Positions 48,063-61,938 of a stretch of 64,000 nucleotides of DNA are shown piece after piece (within the stretch, counting starts at the first letter, position 1; each line of letters starts with the position of its first letter). The notes under the pieces were generated by a model. The model did no database searches. It was not told the DNA's origin and worked only from the letters and a program-made list of their open reading frames with translations. A program made the translations under genes and the position numbers. Origin of the DNA: Callipepla californica brunnescens (Eukaryota; Chordata; Aves; Galliformes; Odontophoridae); contig JALIRH010000001.1 of assembly GCA_023055505.1 (NCBI GenBank), positions 95,944,530-96,008,529 of the forward strand, written 5' to 3'.

Positions 48063-50465
48063 TGTAGACAGGAAGTAATTTATCTTCGTTCATGATTGCA
48101 TATGGTTGGTCTTCTATTAAAGGGGAAGAGATAGAACTATAAGTTGACCTGAGTCAAGTACATCCATTATTTTCTTGCCACATACTATTGCTCTGGTTTA
48201 TATCCAATTTGGGAATGTTTCCAAGATGATTCCAGAGAAAATTTTGGAGTAAAACTTGCCTTTACAGTTTGTGTATGTCAGCTGTAAGGAAACAAAGCAC
48301 ATTTTGTTTAGAGAAATAATAAACATAGCTGTATTCCTGAAGATCCTTTGAAATGATAAGAATTTACTCTCTTTCTGTGGTAACATTTTTCCATAGTTGA
48401 TCATCTGTGTGAATAGCTGATTATTTGTGCTAGTTTTACCACCACTTAGCTGTAACTCAGCATGTGTTCCATACTATTCCCTGAGGAAAGTGTATGTGAT
48501 TAGACCATCTTATAGTGATCATGAATATAACAAAAAGGAATTGGAGACAGTGAAAACTCTCTATTATTTTATTTTTTAAATTATTTTTATTTTAATTTAC
48601 ATGTAGAAGGATGAAACCCAAGAAATTTGGCATTGAGAACTGATATTTCACATTCGATTTGTTAGGAGCATGAACTGTCGTCAAAATATTGGATTATGGA
48701 GTCATGTTTTTCAGCAAAAACAACTATAAAATTCCAACCATCTTTACCCATTATCCTTCTACTTTTCATAAAAGAAATATGGAAGTTGTTAGTTCATGAG
48801 TAATATGAATGAAACATAAGCTTCCATTTATGATAAGCAAAAGATTAATTTTTCTCTTCTGCTTTTAATTCATCTGTAATTCTGCTGCACTTGAGCCTGT
48901 CTTGGGGCAGTTGTCCACATTCCATAAGATATCATTTTTATTTTTTATAAACAGAAGATGTTTTTTACTGGAAGGGAAATGCTTATATTTTATTTGTTTA
49001 TCTTAAAAATAAAATAAGTTTCAAACAACTATTTCTTTATTTCTTTCTCTTTTCTTCTCCTATCCCCTACAAAAAACAGAATTCTCCAGAATCTCCCTCT
49101 TGGAGAACTCATCTGTAGTTTCAATAAAATTAATCTTAAGAAGACCTAAATCATATATATGACATCAAAACACCTTGCATCATATTTTTAAGAAAAAATT
49201 TTATCAAAGATTTATGACCTGCTTTGCCAGACAATCTAGAGACATAACAAGTATTCAAAAGCAACAAAAATAAGAAAGAAAATTCTCTGAAATCCCACCA
49301 TTTCCAATTCAGGACAATTTCTTTTTTTTTTTTTCTCATATATTAATATATCCCTTTATTGATACCAATGTATTTTCCCCAAAGTTTCATAAATGCACGT
49401 CAGAACTCATACCACTTATAAAAAACATTTTGCTAGTTCTGTCAGGATAATGCTGTGCCTGTACATCACCTGTATGTAATAACTAACAAGGATATTTTCT
49501 ACATCTGTTCTAGATCTATGTATGCAGATAGTGTACCATTATCACAACATCTGCAAGTTTTTATATACTTTTTTTAATCAAAGGAATTTACAGAAGATTA
49601 CTACATTTGTCTGCTTTTTACTTATCTATATCCCTTAGTGAAATTTCTTGCTTAATTCGCAGTTTGAGGCTTCTGAACTGAAAATAAGATTTGTCAAAGT
49701 TTAATAGAGTAATAATTGAGTAATCAGAAAGCAAAAAGCTAATGGTTAAATGCAAAACCACTAACTTTGCTCCCTAAGCAATGCTTCAGGCTCAGATGCA
49801 TTAATCAAGGTTAAATCAAGTAGTCATGATGTCTGCATTTTCAGTTATGCATTGCCTTGCATAGCCTGATCCAGAGACCCATTCAGAGCCAATATTCCTC
49901 AAAGTTATTTGTATTTACACCTGTCAGAATTTGACCACGTCTCAATCAAAATCTACCTTTTTTTTTTTTTTTTGAGTACAGCTACAGACCACATTCTAAA
50001 CAACCCTAAACAACCTGATATCTAAATGATATGGTCACATAATTTTTTTTTTTCTCCTGAAATAGTTTCAATTTTAAGGAGAAAATTTCCTAACAACCAC
50101 CTTTCTCTTTGCTTTCAGTACTGATAGCATTGTAGTTCACCATATCACACATCTGGTCAGTAGGCTGCTGCCAAAAGGACTCAATCACAAAACATTGCTC
50201 GTGTGCAATTCATATCTCTTTCCTTTCCAAGATACAGGAAGGGCTGCAAACCTTTCTCAAAAAAGGATGCTGAAAAAGAAAGGCACTAAGTAGTTAAAAG
50301 CCTTTGTATTGAGACAGTTTATTACATTACCTCCAAATAGATTTCACCTGAAAGTGCATTGAGACTTTCTGTACCTTTTTATAGGGAGACTCAAGATGAT
50401 AGCTTTATTTCTCTTTTTCTATTTTTTTTTCTCACTTTTGCTCTTAAACTTCACAATGTCTCTAG

Positions 50466-50577
50466 ACAATACAGAAACTGTTGTGCCTGTCTTAAGGGGC
50501 AATCTCTTTATATAGTTCTTCCAAAGAGCAAAGTAGAATGGCTTGTTAGTGTCATGTCAAACTGGGCCTCAGCGCAG
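50466..50577 (+). other. Candidate 112-bp exon, plus strand
   Basis: A long T-rich tract, then AATGTCTCTAG, with no other AG in between. The frame QYRNCCACLKGQSLYIVLPK and onwards is open for 37 codons to GCGCAG followed by GTAAAT. It starts in phase 2 and ends in phase 0. No family is recognised; chance is possible. Confidence 0.2.
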
Positions 50578-51891
50578 GTAAATATCATTATGAGAAATGG
50601 AGCAAAAGGACAGATATCAGTTAGGCCTCAGGTTTTATCACAACATTTTTCTCTTGAAAATGGTGCCATATTCTTATAGAATATGGATTGTTGGCTGTCT
50701 CTTGATGAAGTACTGTATCTTTTTTAATTCAGTTTATTTACATTGTTTCTATTGGGAAATCTCAGGTCATCTTATTTTGGCATTTTTGCTCCAGGATTTG
50801 GGTTGCGCACCATCTCCTACTCTTACTTTGTGAGAATCATGATTGTAGGTTCCATGAAATTTTTTGGAGTACCTCATCCTCCATTGTATGTGAATATGAA
50901 GAGGAGAAAGCCATGGCATACATTTCTGCATCACAGAGTTAGCAACTGATTCTTTGGTCACAGTCTGCACAAATGCTGATTTAACTTTTCAGAACCACGT
51001 GAAATGGAGGGAGAGATGGAAAGAAAGAAAGAGGAATGTGTTTACTTAAATAAGGATTTATTGTCACATAAAGGAGAATACAATATTTCAAGGAAATTGT
51101 AATGAAATTGAAAATTCTGATGATGCGCAGAGCCAGTTGAAGTGGCGTATATGGAGAGAAGACTTTTAGTGAACTGTCATGTCAAAGTGCCTGCTGTCAA
51201 AATATATAAGACATGTCCAACATACAATACTGATTCTGTCTTTGTGAGCAAAATTTCCAGAATTTGCACAGGTTTAAAATGAGATTTTGAGCCTATTAAT
51301 ACAACTATAATAAAGTATCCTCATCTGCCTAATGTATGTAATACATATTCTTCTCATAGTGATAGCTGTTATTGCTACATAGAGCAGATAAAATGATTTG
51401 ATTTTTAATGGAAACATGATTATTTTGTTAATGCAGTATTTCCTCTAAAGCTATTTTTAATATCCTCAGCAAAAAAGTAAAAGCATTTAATATTAATGAA
51501 TAACTGTACTTTCCTGATAATTTCATAATTTCATGTTTCTGTTCTTTTCAAATTATGACATACTATCCTAAGAACATCTGCAGCCATGATTAAAAGTCAT
51601 GTTTGCTCTTCTGCAGCTGCCAACTGCATATGGCTTCTCACCTGCAAGTTCTCTTGACTGGTACCTTTGTCTCATTGCAGATTATAAGGGGCAGCCTGAA
51701 AAAGAAAAATAGAGAATCAGAGGGAAATTTCTTAACTCTGAGTGTTTTAGGAAAACTTTCCTAAGTCCATAATTATTAAAAAAATTCTAGGACATGTAAG
51801 CCAGAGGAATATCTTAAATTAAGCTTTGGGGTACTAGTATGATTTATGTTCCAGGAAAATAACATTTAATTTCTGGGAGAATGTCTGTTAA

Positions 51892-51926
51892 AATGAATAA
51901 ATAAATGAATAAATAAATAAATAAAA
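51892..51926. repeat. (AAAT)n/(AATG) microsatellite
   Basis: AATA and AATG tetramers in tandem. Confidence 0.9.
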
Positions 51927-54619
51927 GAAATTCAAGCTTGGATAATTTTAATAGTAATTCTTGTTTGCACATTAAGGTATCTTGTAGCATCGCACCAATG
52001 ACAATCACAGTGTTTGGAGTACAGTCTCGACACAGAAGATCATATTTCCTGGCCAGGATACACCCAATCAGTATTTTAACTACCTGACATTATTAACAAA
52101 TAAAAGATGACTACCTAAAATACACATGAAAGAGTAAAAAAAGAAAAAGTATATTTTGTCAACAAAACATAAGATCTTTACTTAGGTTAAGTTTGTGTAC
52201 TATTATTCTTAGTCAACATGTCATTCACGATTAAAATAATAGCACATATGGATTTGTATGAGATAAAATAATTAACCCTGTTCCTTTTATAAAAATTTGC
52301 CAACTAGAATGAGTTAAATAATAGAAGTGTTAGTGTTATGAAAGAAAATTGAGATGGAAAATCTGACAACAAAATTAAAAAAAAAAATTTTTTTTTTTAA
52401 ATCATGCCTGTTTCCTTCAGAAACGGTGAAGTCTTCTTAGTTTTTCTCATATAAGAATATTGCCATTTCCTTGAATTTTCTTCAAAGTTCAGTACTGATG
52501 GCATCCAGCAAAGGACTGGTAAAAATGCAGATGGGTAGGACCATAGTAAGGATGGATTGAGAGGTATACCTGAAATGTTATGCCTATTTTTAGAAGATAC
52601 CAAATGGTGTGAAATGTGGAATTTTGGAGGTGAGCAGGGTGGTAGTGCTTGATCTTTCTCTGAAGATAACATCTAGGCTTGATTGTCTGGGATGGAAAAC
52701 TGGGGGCCTATTCCTTTTACTGATGCTCTATTCTGGCCCTCTTTCTTCATATGTATATGGAAAGGGTGCCCAGGTTCTAAAATATCTCTAGTAAATCTTT
52801 CAGGCACATCTATCATAATGCAAAACAAACACTATATTCTTAGAAACATGAATACAAGCAGGACTGCTCTTCAGATAAATTTTCACTTTCACATGATGCC
52901 TAGTATCTGAGTGTCTTCAAATGTAAAACTAAAGTGATGAAAAGTGTGGTAGCAAAGTCATCTATATGCCCCATAACCCATACAGAAATGAGAGTGTATC
53001 TCTGAACTTATTCAGAAGGACATACAGATACTGAGGAAGAAAATATGTACTATTAATTTACCCAAGTGAACAAAGTGACTCACTTGTCCAACCACCACAG
53101 GCTCTCAAGATCTGCCAGTATTTCTAACAAGGCTTTTCTTCCTAGCACAGATTACCTTGCACCACTTCACTACTTGCTCACAATTTGCATACTGTTTGAT
53201 GACACAGTTCCATTTCAGTCTCAATTTCCATCTCTTGTTCTGAGTCCTGGCCTATTTTTTTAAGAAATGGGGAAAAGATTAAAGTTTAGTGAAATAAGAA
53301 GAGCAGAAAGTTTTAGTATAAATGAAAGCCTTGTGTATTTAGCTTAGAAACCAATTGTAACTAAGTCTCAGCTAATAAACAAATGATTGTATTAACAGAC
53401 GCTGCTACAGATCCAAGCATGATTCAAATTTCTCTCAGCTCGGCACTACTTTCAGGGTATACAGTAAAATCAAGTAGCTGTACTCAGAGCATTCTTTGCT
53501 CTCCAAAGCTCTGTTAATTTTTTTTGCATTGACTGCATGGTTGCATTTATTCATTTCTGTGCCATAAGGATGCAGCAAGGCCTATTGCTTACAGTGAAGA
53601 TCCATTCCCTTTGGAAGAGCTCTTTGTGTGGCCTTTTAAAGGGATGAAGAGAACTCAGCATGCAGAAGTATTATCAAAGTCTGGTTTGTCTTGTTTGTTT
53701 TGTCAGTTTTTTTCTTTTTATTTTTTTCTACAAAGACATTTTCCATTCTCATTGGCAAAAATTAGCTCAGTGTCTTCAGTCTTGCTTTAATTAGTACTCA
53801 AGTGAATACTTCTCTTTTCTGTAAATTCATTGCTTCAAGTAAGATGCCATTCATGTTTTATTTTATCATGTGCTTATCATCCTGACATCATCACTACAGT
53901 TAATCTTCTCTCCTCCAATATACGAAGCAATTGCCTTAGATATCCTTCACGAGTGTGTAAAGGAAAAGCCCACCACTGATTCCTTCTTGTGGCCACAGAA
54001 TAAAGCAGAGTAAAAGAATCAATTTTTCCTAGTACTAGATAAATAGTTACAGAGCTGAGCTCTCTGCCATAGACTGAGAGTCATTTACATCAACTCTATT
54101 TGTTACTCAGCTTTTCCATCATACCTGAACCTCTCTCATTTACCTCAAATCTTTTACATTCTTTGATGAACCTCGTTGTAACAATCAACTGTTTGCTTTT
54201 ATGTTAAACAATAGTAGTAAATGTAACGGAAAAGATATTGTCTTTGTGTAATGACTATGTATGTCAAAGTCACTTCGAATGTGCCTTATATGCATAGGCT
54301 GAGAAAGACATTATTGAATAAGATATAGCTGTGAACATCTTGCATGTTCCCTGGGGCCAAATCCTCATTGAAATATTAGTAAAACTAAGGATATAGACTG
54401 ATAGAATCTGAAGAATAATGGGTGTTTTAAAAAGCGACAATGAAGCTGAAATAAGTGTGAAATGGAGAATAACTCAGTATCACAAGTATCCAAAATAACT
54501 AATATCTTGTTTTCAAAAGCAATTAGAATAATAATTTTCTGAATTTTTACTCTTAAAAAAATGTGCAGAGAAATTTTCATATGCCTTGTTTATATATTAT
54601 CATAGATTTTTTTATGATA

Positions 54620-54820
54620 AGTTTAGGGAAGTACTGGAACAGGTTGCCCAGAGATGTGGTGGACACCCCATTCCTGTAAACATTCAAGGTCAGACTGGAC
54701 AGGGCTCTAAGCAACCTGATGTAACTGTAAGTGTTCCTGTTCATTACAGGGGAGTTGAAGTACATGACAGATAAGGGTCCCTCCCAGCTCAAGAATTTCT
54801 ATAATCTTATTATATTATGA
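54620..54820 (+). mobile_element. CR1 LINE copy L, sense 3' end
   Basis: GTACTGGAACAGGTTGCCCA, then a TCAAGGTCAGACTGGACAGG-like segment, then GGTCCCTCCCAGCTCAAG match the CR1 3' region. The terminal octamers are eroded to ATTATATTATGA. Confidence 0.9.
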
Positions 54821-55578
54821 AGGCAATAAAAATTCTCTAAACATAACATAACACTTTAAATGGAAATAGTAAAGACTTTATTTGTATATAATAGCATGTG
54901 CTCTATACATACCATGTACCTATGACAGTAGACACTCAGGATGATCTAAAAGAACAACATCTGTATACAGTGAAGAAACAGCTTTTTCACTAAAACCGAA
55001 AGTGGCCAAATTATCTTACCATAAGGATCACTTACTCCTTTCCAAAGGAAGGTACCACCAGTTGTTTATGCTGTCACTCATGCTTCATACAGAGCTGTTT
55101 GACAAAAAAGATATATACCTTGATTTAAGAGTCTCTCAGTTCATAAGTTGCTGTGATGTTGTTTTTTGTGGTTTTGCACCACTGCTTTTAAACAAGTAGC
55201 TCTGTCATAAATGATAATCCAACAAACCCAGACTGTTTCTGTTTGTTTATTTATTTTATTTTTTTATGTTAGAGGTTAGTCTCAGAATAATCCTGCCTTT
55301 GTGTCATCAACTCTACATCAGACAGTCAGAGATCGTAGTGCAGCACTGAGTGCCACAATTTGCACTGAGGATTATGGCTTTCATCATCCTGGGACAATAC
55401 AAAGACTGAATAGGATTTCTCTTTACATTTCACTTTTTGTCTGGTGGAGAGTGGCTGCAGTCACCGGTAGTTAAAATTCTGAAACAGGCATCTGAAGTCA
55501 AGATAGAAGGAGAAAAGTGTTATATCACCACATCACCAAAGACGCTTTTTTTTTTTTTCCCTCCAAAAAAGTAGTGGG

Positions 55579-55623
55579 AAAACAAACAAACAAACAAACA
55601 ACAACAACAACAAAAAAAAAAAA
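55579..55623. repeat. (AAAC)n-(AAC)n-(A)n microsatellite
   Basis: Five AAAC units grade into AAC units and then an A run. Confidence 0.9.
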
Positions 55624-55690
55624 CCCCACACACCATCAGTTTTTAGCTGTACTATACTTTTTTCTCTCAGGTGACATTTTTGCACACTGC

Positions 55691-55935
55691 CTGAAATAAA
55701 GAAAAAGAGATGGAACAAAAAAGAGCAAAAATGAATATCAAATTTGAGAAAGAACGAGAAAGAAAAGGAAAGAAAAAGGGAGAATGAAAAGAAGAAAGTG
55801 TGAAAAGGGAAGAGAAAGACCAGAGAAAAAGAGGCAAGACAGAAGATAAGTTAAAAGGAGATAGAAAGAGGAGAGAACCAAAGAGAAAGGATAAGAAAGA
55901 GAGGGGGGAAAAAAGGAAGAAAGCAAGAATAAACA
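55691..55935. repeat. Polypurine (GA-rich) low-complexity tract
   Basis: About 245 bp of A and G with few pyrimidines on the plus strand. There is no strict repeat unit. Confidence 0.9.
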
Positions 55936-58900
55936 TTTTTAAATGTTTTTAGACATAGAGATTATGCATTGGTGAATGGTTCTTTATACATATTATTTAT
56001 GGGGTACTTGGTTTGTTTTCTGATTTTGGTTCAACTTTTAAGGAGTGCTGTTAATGTGATTAATTAGCAAGAATTTATTGACTAAAATCTGCACAGTCAA
56101 ACATATATGATTTTTAAAATGTATTTTTTCAGGTGAAACTATAAACCAGGGTCCTAATTAAGCCCTGCTGTTTCCTGAGATTTTGTGTGTGCTACGCTGG
56201 GAAGGAAAGTTACGTGGAACTTTACTTGATCATGGAAGAAAAATCTGTAGAGTAAATTCAAGCATTCTATTCAGTTCTCAAATATAGTCTTCACTTGAGG
56301 GCTACAGTGAATTTATGCCCATGTTAAACATTAAAGCTCTGTTATGGGGCCAAATAAGGGAAAAAACTCAAATCAGCTCAGACATTATGCTTGTAGAACT
56401 TCAGCACCACTACAGCAGACACTACTTGCACTACCAGATCAAATATTGCGATTGATCACAGAGTTTGTTATTTGTACATTTTATTACATGCCATTACTTT
56501 TCTAAATTGGGAAGCTTGTTTTCTATTATACAAAACAATCTGTAACAAGCATACTGTATTTTAAAATGGTTTTGAAGCTTTGAAATTTACTTTACGGGGA
56601 GCTTGTGGGTAGCTATAGTTAGAACTGTATTCCTCTAAGATCTTAATCCACTTCAAGGGGAAATTCTTTACAAAACTGAGGAGGAGAGGGGGTAAAAAAG
56701 AGTAATCCCTGATATATTTACTTTCTTGCCTCCTATGAGGCATCTGCATAACTAAGGTTCTGATGAGCAGACACAGACATCTACTCTTGAACACTTTCAG
56801 AAAGTACTACCATGTTAACACAGTACCATACATTTCCCCCCAGCCCAGAGTAGGCAAAGTTGTTAGAATTACATAGGATACTTTTTAGTAATTCAGGAAG
56901 AAACTATTAGGTTCTATGTTATGTAAGGGTCTGAATTTAGTTCAGATGTATGCATTCATAACAAAAACAGTATAACCGATAGAATTTTTAAACGGATCTT
57001 TTAATGCAAACAGTAAAACATTCCTGTTGACATTTTTAGCTGTAAATTTTCTCTCAGTTAGTTTTTACCAAAGTATGGAAAAAGAAGTCTGGATGAAATT
57101 AAACTGTGTTCAAGCAAGTGCACTTTTTATGTAAGCTATTATACAACTGGATCTTCCTGTCTCTTAAATAGTGTTAAAAAGAAGGATCATATTATCTGTT
57201 ACTTGCAAGTCATTTCATTTCTCATCCCCATTGCTCCATACTTACTATATTTTGGAAAACTGTAAATTATTTCAATTTTTTTCTTCTGTGATTATTTTCA
57301 TTCTCTCTTCTGCAGGGAATTGCTAGATGTAGATCAAGACAGTATGCTGCTTTTGACTTGAAAGTGAACAAACGGTCTATAAGTTTCATATAGATATCCA
57401 CCCTTCTTTTTAACTTTTTTTTAATAATTTATACCAGACACAACTTGATATGATCCAGGCAGTTGTAGTTTCTCTAAAATGGACTTTACAACAAGGCACT
57501 TGGTCTTCTGTAAAGATACGCCATAGATTTGTTCAAACCCCTCTTTAGACACCAAGGTAAGCTCCAAAAATCCCACCTGTTGTCGTTTTAACTGTCCCAT
57601 GCAAAATACTGCCATCTTTGCTCAGCTGGGAGAATGAGAATTTGTACAAGAGCACGTCACTAAACAATAGTGTTGTGACAGCCAAACACCACCCTGCGCA
57701 ATGGAGTGCCTTGACAAAAATCTTTGCTGACCTCCTCCCGATGTCAAACTGGCCTTGTCATGTTAGCAGTGTCAGTGAAACCCCAGTTCAAATGAATAAA
57801 ACATTAGGATGTACCTAGTCCATCCAGCTGCTCTAGAGAACTACATACAAAGATGTTTTTGCTTGATGCAGTACATGTAGCATGAGTTGAAACTTTTAAG
57901 AAATTAACTTTAATTGGATGCCCCAAACCTCTTTGTCTATTCATATCAGTAGTCTTTGAACAGTGAACCTTTGAGATTGAAAGGTATTTACTATAGCAAA
58001 GATCCTATAGCAACAAAAGCTGAATTTTGAAATATTTTCCCCATTACTTCATCTATGAAAACCCTTAAATGATTGAGAAAGGTGTTTTTTGCTTAGATTT
58101 TCCCCCTTTTCAGCAGGTTTTAGGCCTTAGGCTATTGGTATCCAAGTAGTTAAAACTACATCAGCACTAATAGCTATGAGCTCATCTTGTATAAGCACAT
58201 TTTTAGTTAAACACCGCAATCTTGGAAAAAAATGTTAGTGTGCTTAAACAGCCTGGCTCAGAATAGCTCACAATATGACGCATACCACAGGAAATAAAGT
58301 GGTATGAGGCACCTACAAAATATTTTTCAGACAAGTCATTGAAGCTGTAAGCCCCATGCCTCAGCTTTAGGAAGTCACTTATTAAGAATCAACACCAGCC
58401 GTGCCAAGCTAAGCTCTTGCTCTTGGTGATTTTCCAATTGAATATTCAGGGGCCTGTCTCAGTCTTGTTTTCAGGGAAGTACATGCCTGGAATGTTAGCA
58501 AGCTATTTGCTGGAAAAAATGCCCACAACAGGCCCAATGTTGATCACATTAATGCGTTTGAGTGGGTATAGAGTGCAAATGATTGAAAGTGCTTCCAGAT
58601 CTTGGTTGCTGGGGACAAAGCAGGCTCTGTTCTCTGATCTGATGGTCATTTTTTTCAGCGGAGGATGTGGTGCAGGAAGAGGGAACAGTGCCAATCTCTG
58701 TCTAATGGCTCCAAACAGGGCCTGGGCCTAGCTCTTTGGATGCTGATGAGTGGGAAATGAAACACAGATGGGTCAGATGGGTAAGGAGAGGGGGGATTAC
58801 AGGTCAGGCCAAAGAGTTGGAATAAATTAAGTGCTTATGAGGTACAGAATGGCACATTGTTAGAGTAAATGGACAGGGAAAAAACATTTTGGCATTGTTA

Positions 58901-59639
58901 GGCACAGTGAGCAGAAAAAAACATCCCATCTTCCCAGACCACTGCAGAACATCGCATACTCAGTGGGATTACCACCTTTGATAAATGAATTACTTTCTAT
59001 AACACAGGCATTTCAATCTGCAGAGTTCTGTAGTACCCAAAAGGAGCTAATTTTCCAGTAAACACTTCAGATGTAATTTATTGGGAGCATTACTTTGGTT
59101 CCTGTTCCAGATCACAAGATAGTCAGCTCTCAACTCTCAGGAGGTTTCGGACAATAGGGTAAGTAACCACATACGAATATGATGGGGATGTTAAGTGAGA
59201 AAGGGAGTATTTCCATGCATTATCAAACACTGAGTTTATATTTGGTTTTATTTCTTTCAAATCTGTACATCTGCCTGACAGAAAAGTGATTTGGTTTAAA
59301 GAAATAGTTCAAAAGGATTCTGGCTAACAAACAAAATTCGGGGATTTTTCTGGAAACATACATTAGCAATTTTACCCTCAATTCCATAGATAAATAAATA
59401 AGTAAAGCAACTGATTAAAAAAAATTGTATTAAATTTACTTATGCACAATGGTTCACTGCTCCTATTTCTGGCGTCTCTATTCCATATATGCTAATCAAT
59501 AATCCATTACCAAACTCTCTGTTGACCAGTATATCTGTAACATTTTGGATCTGAAAACCACTGCAGTAATATATAGGGAAAATCAGGCCTGTGAGTTAGG
59601 ATTAAGTTTGGATGGAGTTTCAGGACCTCTAATCCAGGC

Positions 59640-59673
59640 TTTTTTTTTGTTTTGTTTTGTTTTTTGTTTTTTG
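59640..59673. repeat. (TTTTG)n tract
   Basis: T runs of four to nine separated by single G. Confidence 0.88.
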
Positions 59674-60369
59674 ACTACAAATGTGATCACATCCTGCAAA
59701 TGTGATAGACATTACAGATAAAATAAATCACAGCCCTTCCACAAAGCTGGGCTGGAAAGTGAGGGTCATCATAACATGGTACAGGCATGTATCAAAACTG
59801 AGATGAAAGGCAGTGATTTTTAATAACAGAATGATTAAAAGGAACCCTGAATAAGAGCAAAGAATCTAGTAAGTCCTTTTTATCACAGAAAGACCTTTGT
59901 CTTATGAACAGCAGAACTGACTGGGATATGTTCCTTCTTCTTGTCTTGGTTACAGTAGTATTCATACCATGAATCACCTGAGTTCATGCCCATTGCTAAC
60001 ATCTCAGAATTTCCCAGTATTTTTCTCATTTTCCCACATTTTTCCTTCCCAACTGGCAGATCCAGAAATCAATGTGCTGATGAACCAGACAGGATGCACT
60101 TACTAAAGGGTGGACTGGACTTCACAGGTTTTCTATGGGTGGAGTCAGAAAAGAAGAGAGGAACACATGAGAGCATCTGGAGTCTTTCGTTCTTAACCAG
60201 ACACTGATTTCTTACAAATCTTGTAAAAACATTAAATTTTTAAGACAATGCTTTTGTTGAGGCTGGTTTCCAAAGGTGTTGTGAGTGGAAGGTAAGAAGA
60301 TCAAAGGCAGACAGATATGCTGGCAGTCAGAATTTTGCATAAAATTAGGCCAGAAAGAACTATAGTTAA

Positions 60370-60523
60370 TAGAAAGGGGAAAGAAAGACAGAAGAAAAGG
60401 AAGACAGAAAGACAGAAGAAAAGAAAGACAGAAAGAAGGAAGGAAGTTTGGAAGGAAGTTTGGAAGGAAGTTTGGAAGTTTGGAAGTTTGGACGGAAGGG
60501 AGGGAGGGAGGGAGAGAGGAAAG
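60370..60523. repeat. Compound purine minisatellite
   Basis: Three successive unit types: GAAAGACAGAAGAAAAG-like, GGAAGGAAGTTT-like and GGGAGG-like. Frames across it on both strands are repeat artefacts. Confidence 0.92.
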
Positions 60524-61919
60524 CTCTTGCAAGTAACAGTAAAAATGCAGTTATGAGAAATAGACCTTGAATAACAGAACAGAGCAAAGGTCTGCTGGGA
60601 TAAAAGAAAGTGAGAGTAGGGAATCACAGCATTAAGATCAGAAGCATTCATTGGAAGAAAGTGAAAGGTTGCCTACTAGAGGCACAACGTAGATATTATT
60701 AATTAAAATTATCTGCTCTGGTTTGTTCAAGAATGGAGCTCAGATTTGGTAGGAAGAAGAACTGAGAAGGCACCAGACTTGTCTGAGAGACTGGTATTTA
60801 CATAGTTAGAAGGGAATCAAGAGAGCTCAGACTATAATGTTGCATGCCTCATGCTCCCATACAGTGCCACACTGTCTGAGTTCTGCCGTGTTTCTTATGG
60901 CCAAGGGGTAAGAGTTCTATTTTTCCCATATAGGCACATTTCCGAGCAAGTGGTAAGACATACTTGAGGAAAAGGTACACACAGATCTCTATGCTTTCCA
61001 AATTTCCATTCAGCCTAGGTAGCTGTATTCTTAACTGCAACTGATATTTTCTTCGCCTATGCTCTCAGTGGTTTCAGTTGTAGCTCAGACTAAGAGGAAA
61101 TCCATATTAGAAAATATATGCGTGAAGGATCTACATCTTATTTGCAAAGAGTGAGAGTGCAAGTGAGGGGTGAGGGCTAGCTAAAAGCATGCTCCCTATG
61201 CTTTTGCAAATTTGCTTTGCTTATAGGTCTCATTGCTCCCTGGAATATTTTACAATGAGGCTTTCTACTAGGGAGCTCATACAGTTATTTCACCAGGTTT
61301 ACCATAAGGCATATATTTAGGCATATACCAAAGGCATAAATTACTTTGTTGAACAACCCTGGTCATGGTCATGCCCTGACGTTTTGTACCACAGCCACAG
61401 CCTTGAGCTTGAATTTTCCTGTGACATAGATGTGCTCCACTAGGAGGTCTTGCACTCACTCATAATTGTATCTAAGTATGGACTGTGAACCAATAAGATA
61501 TGCAAGAGGTAAAACTACTGGCAAACATTCAAATCAGAACAGTCCCAAGACATAGGAGATGTAGATATCCTAGTCTTGGGAAAGGTACAAGGTGTCCTTA
61601 AGCTCCTACAAAAGAAGTTTCAGTCATGAGAGTTTCCTCAGCACAGCATAACTTTAGTGATACCCCTCAAAATGATACCATAGGAAACTTGAGACCATTG
61701 TTTTTCACCATTTTGCATGGCCAGCAAAACTGATTGAACATTTTAAAGGAAACACATTTCACCTTGCTTTGATATGGCCAAATTGTTATACAGGCACAAG
61801 TTCCTTCTCTAGGAAATAAGCAGCAGAATTCTTCCACACACCCTCACATTTCAGGAGAAATGTTAAATGGGGAAGAAAATACACCTCAGAGCTAAATTAG
61901 TCTACCTGCTTTTAATCAG

Positions 61920-61938
61920 GTTTTTTTTTTTTTTTTTT
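61920..61938. repeat. Poly(T) run
   Basis: About 18 T in succession, followed by AAATAAAAG. Confidence 0.9.

Larger units (their letters stand above)
45646..54619. other. Unique AT-rich sequence with microsatellites; one exon candidate
   Basis: About 9 kb without a recognisable gene. Contents: a hairpin next to a 27-A run (46467-46530), (GAAA)n (47947-48062), (AAAT)n (51892-51926), several T runs, and an exon candidate at 50466-50577. Confidence 0.55.

Noticed and set aside
55667..55936. Phenylalanine/serine/leucine-rich membrane-like frames
   Set aside because: They arise from the polypurine tract read on the other strand.
57317..57560. Possible exon after TCTCTTCTGCAG, ending at AAG/GTAAGC
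   Set aside because: The acceptor and donor look good, but all three frames between them contain stops. At most a non-coding or terminal exon, which cannot be supported.
60212..60651. Overlapping open frames with SLPPSLPS- and LPNFLPNFLP-type repeats as a repetitive protein
   Set aside because: They are translations of the purine minisatellite at 60370-60523 on the complementary strand.
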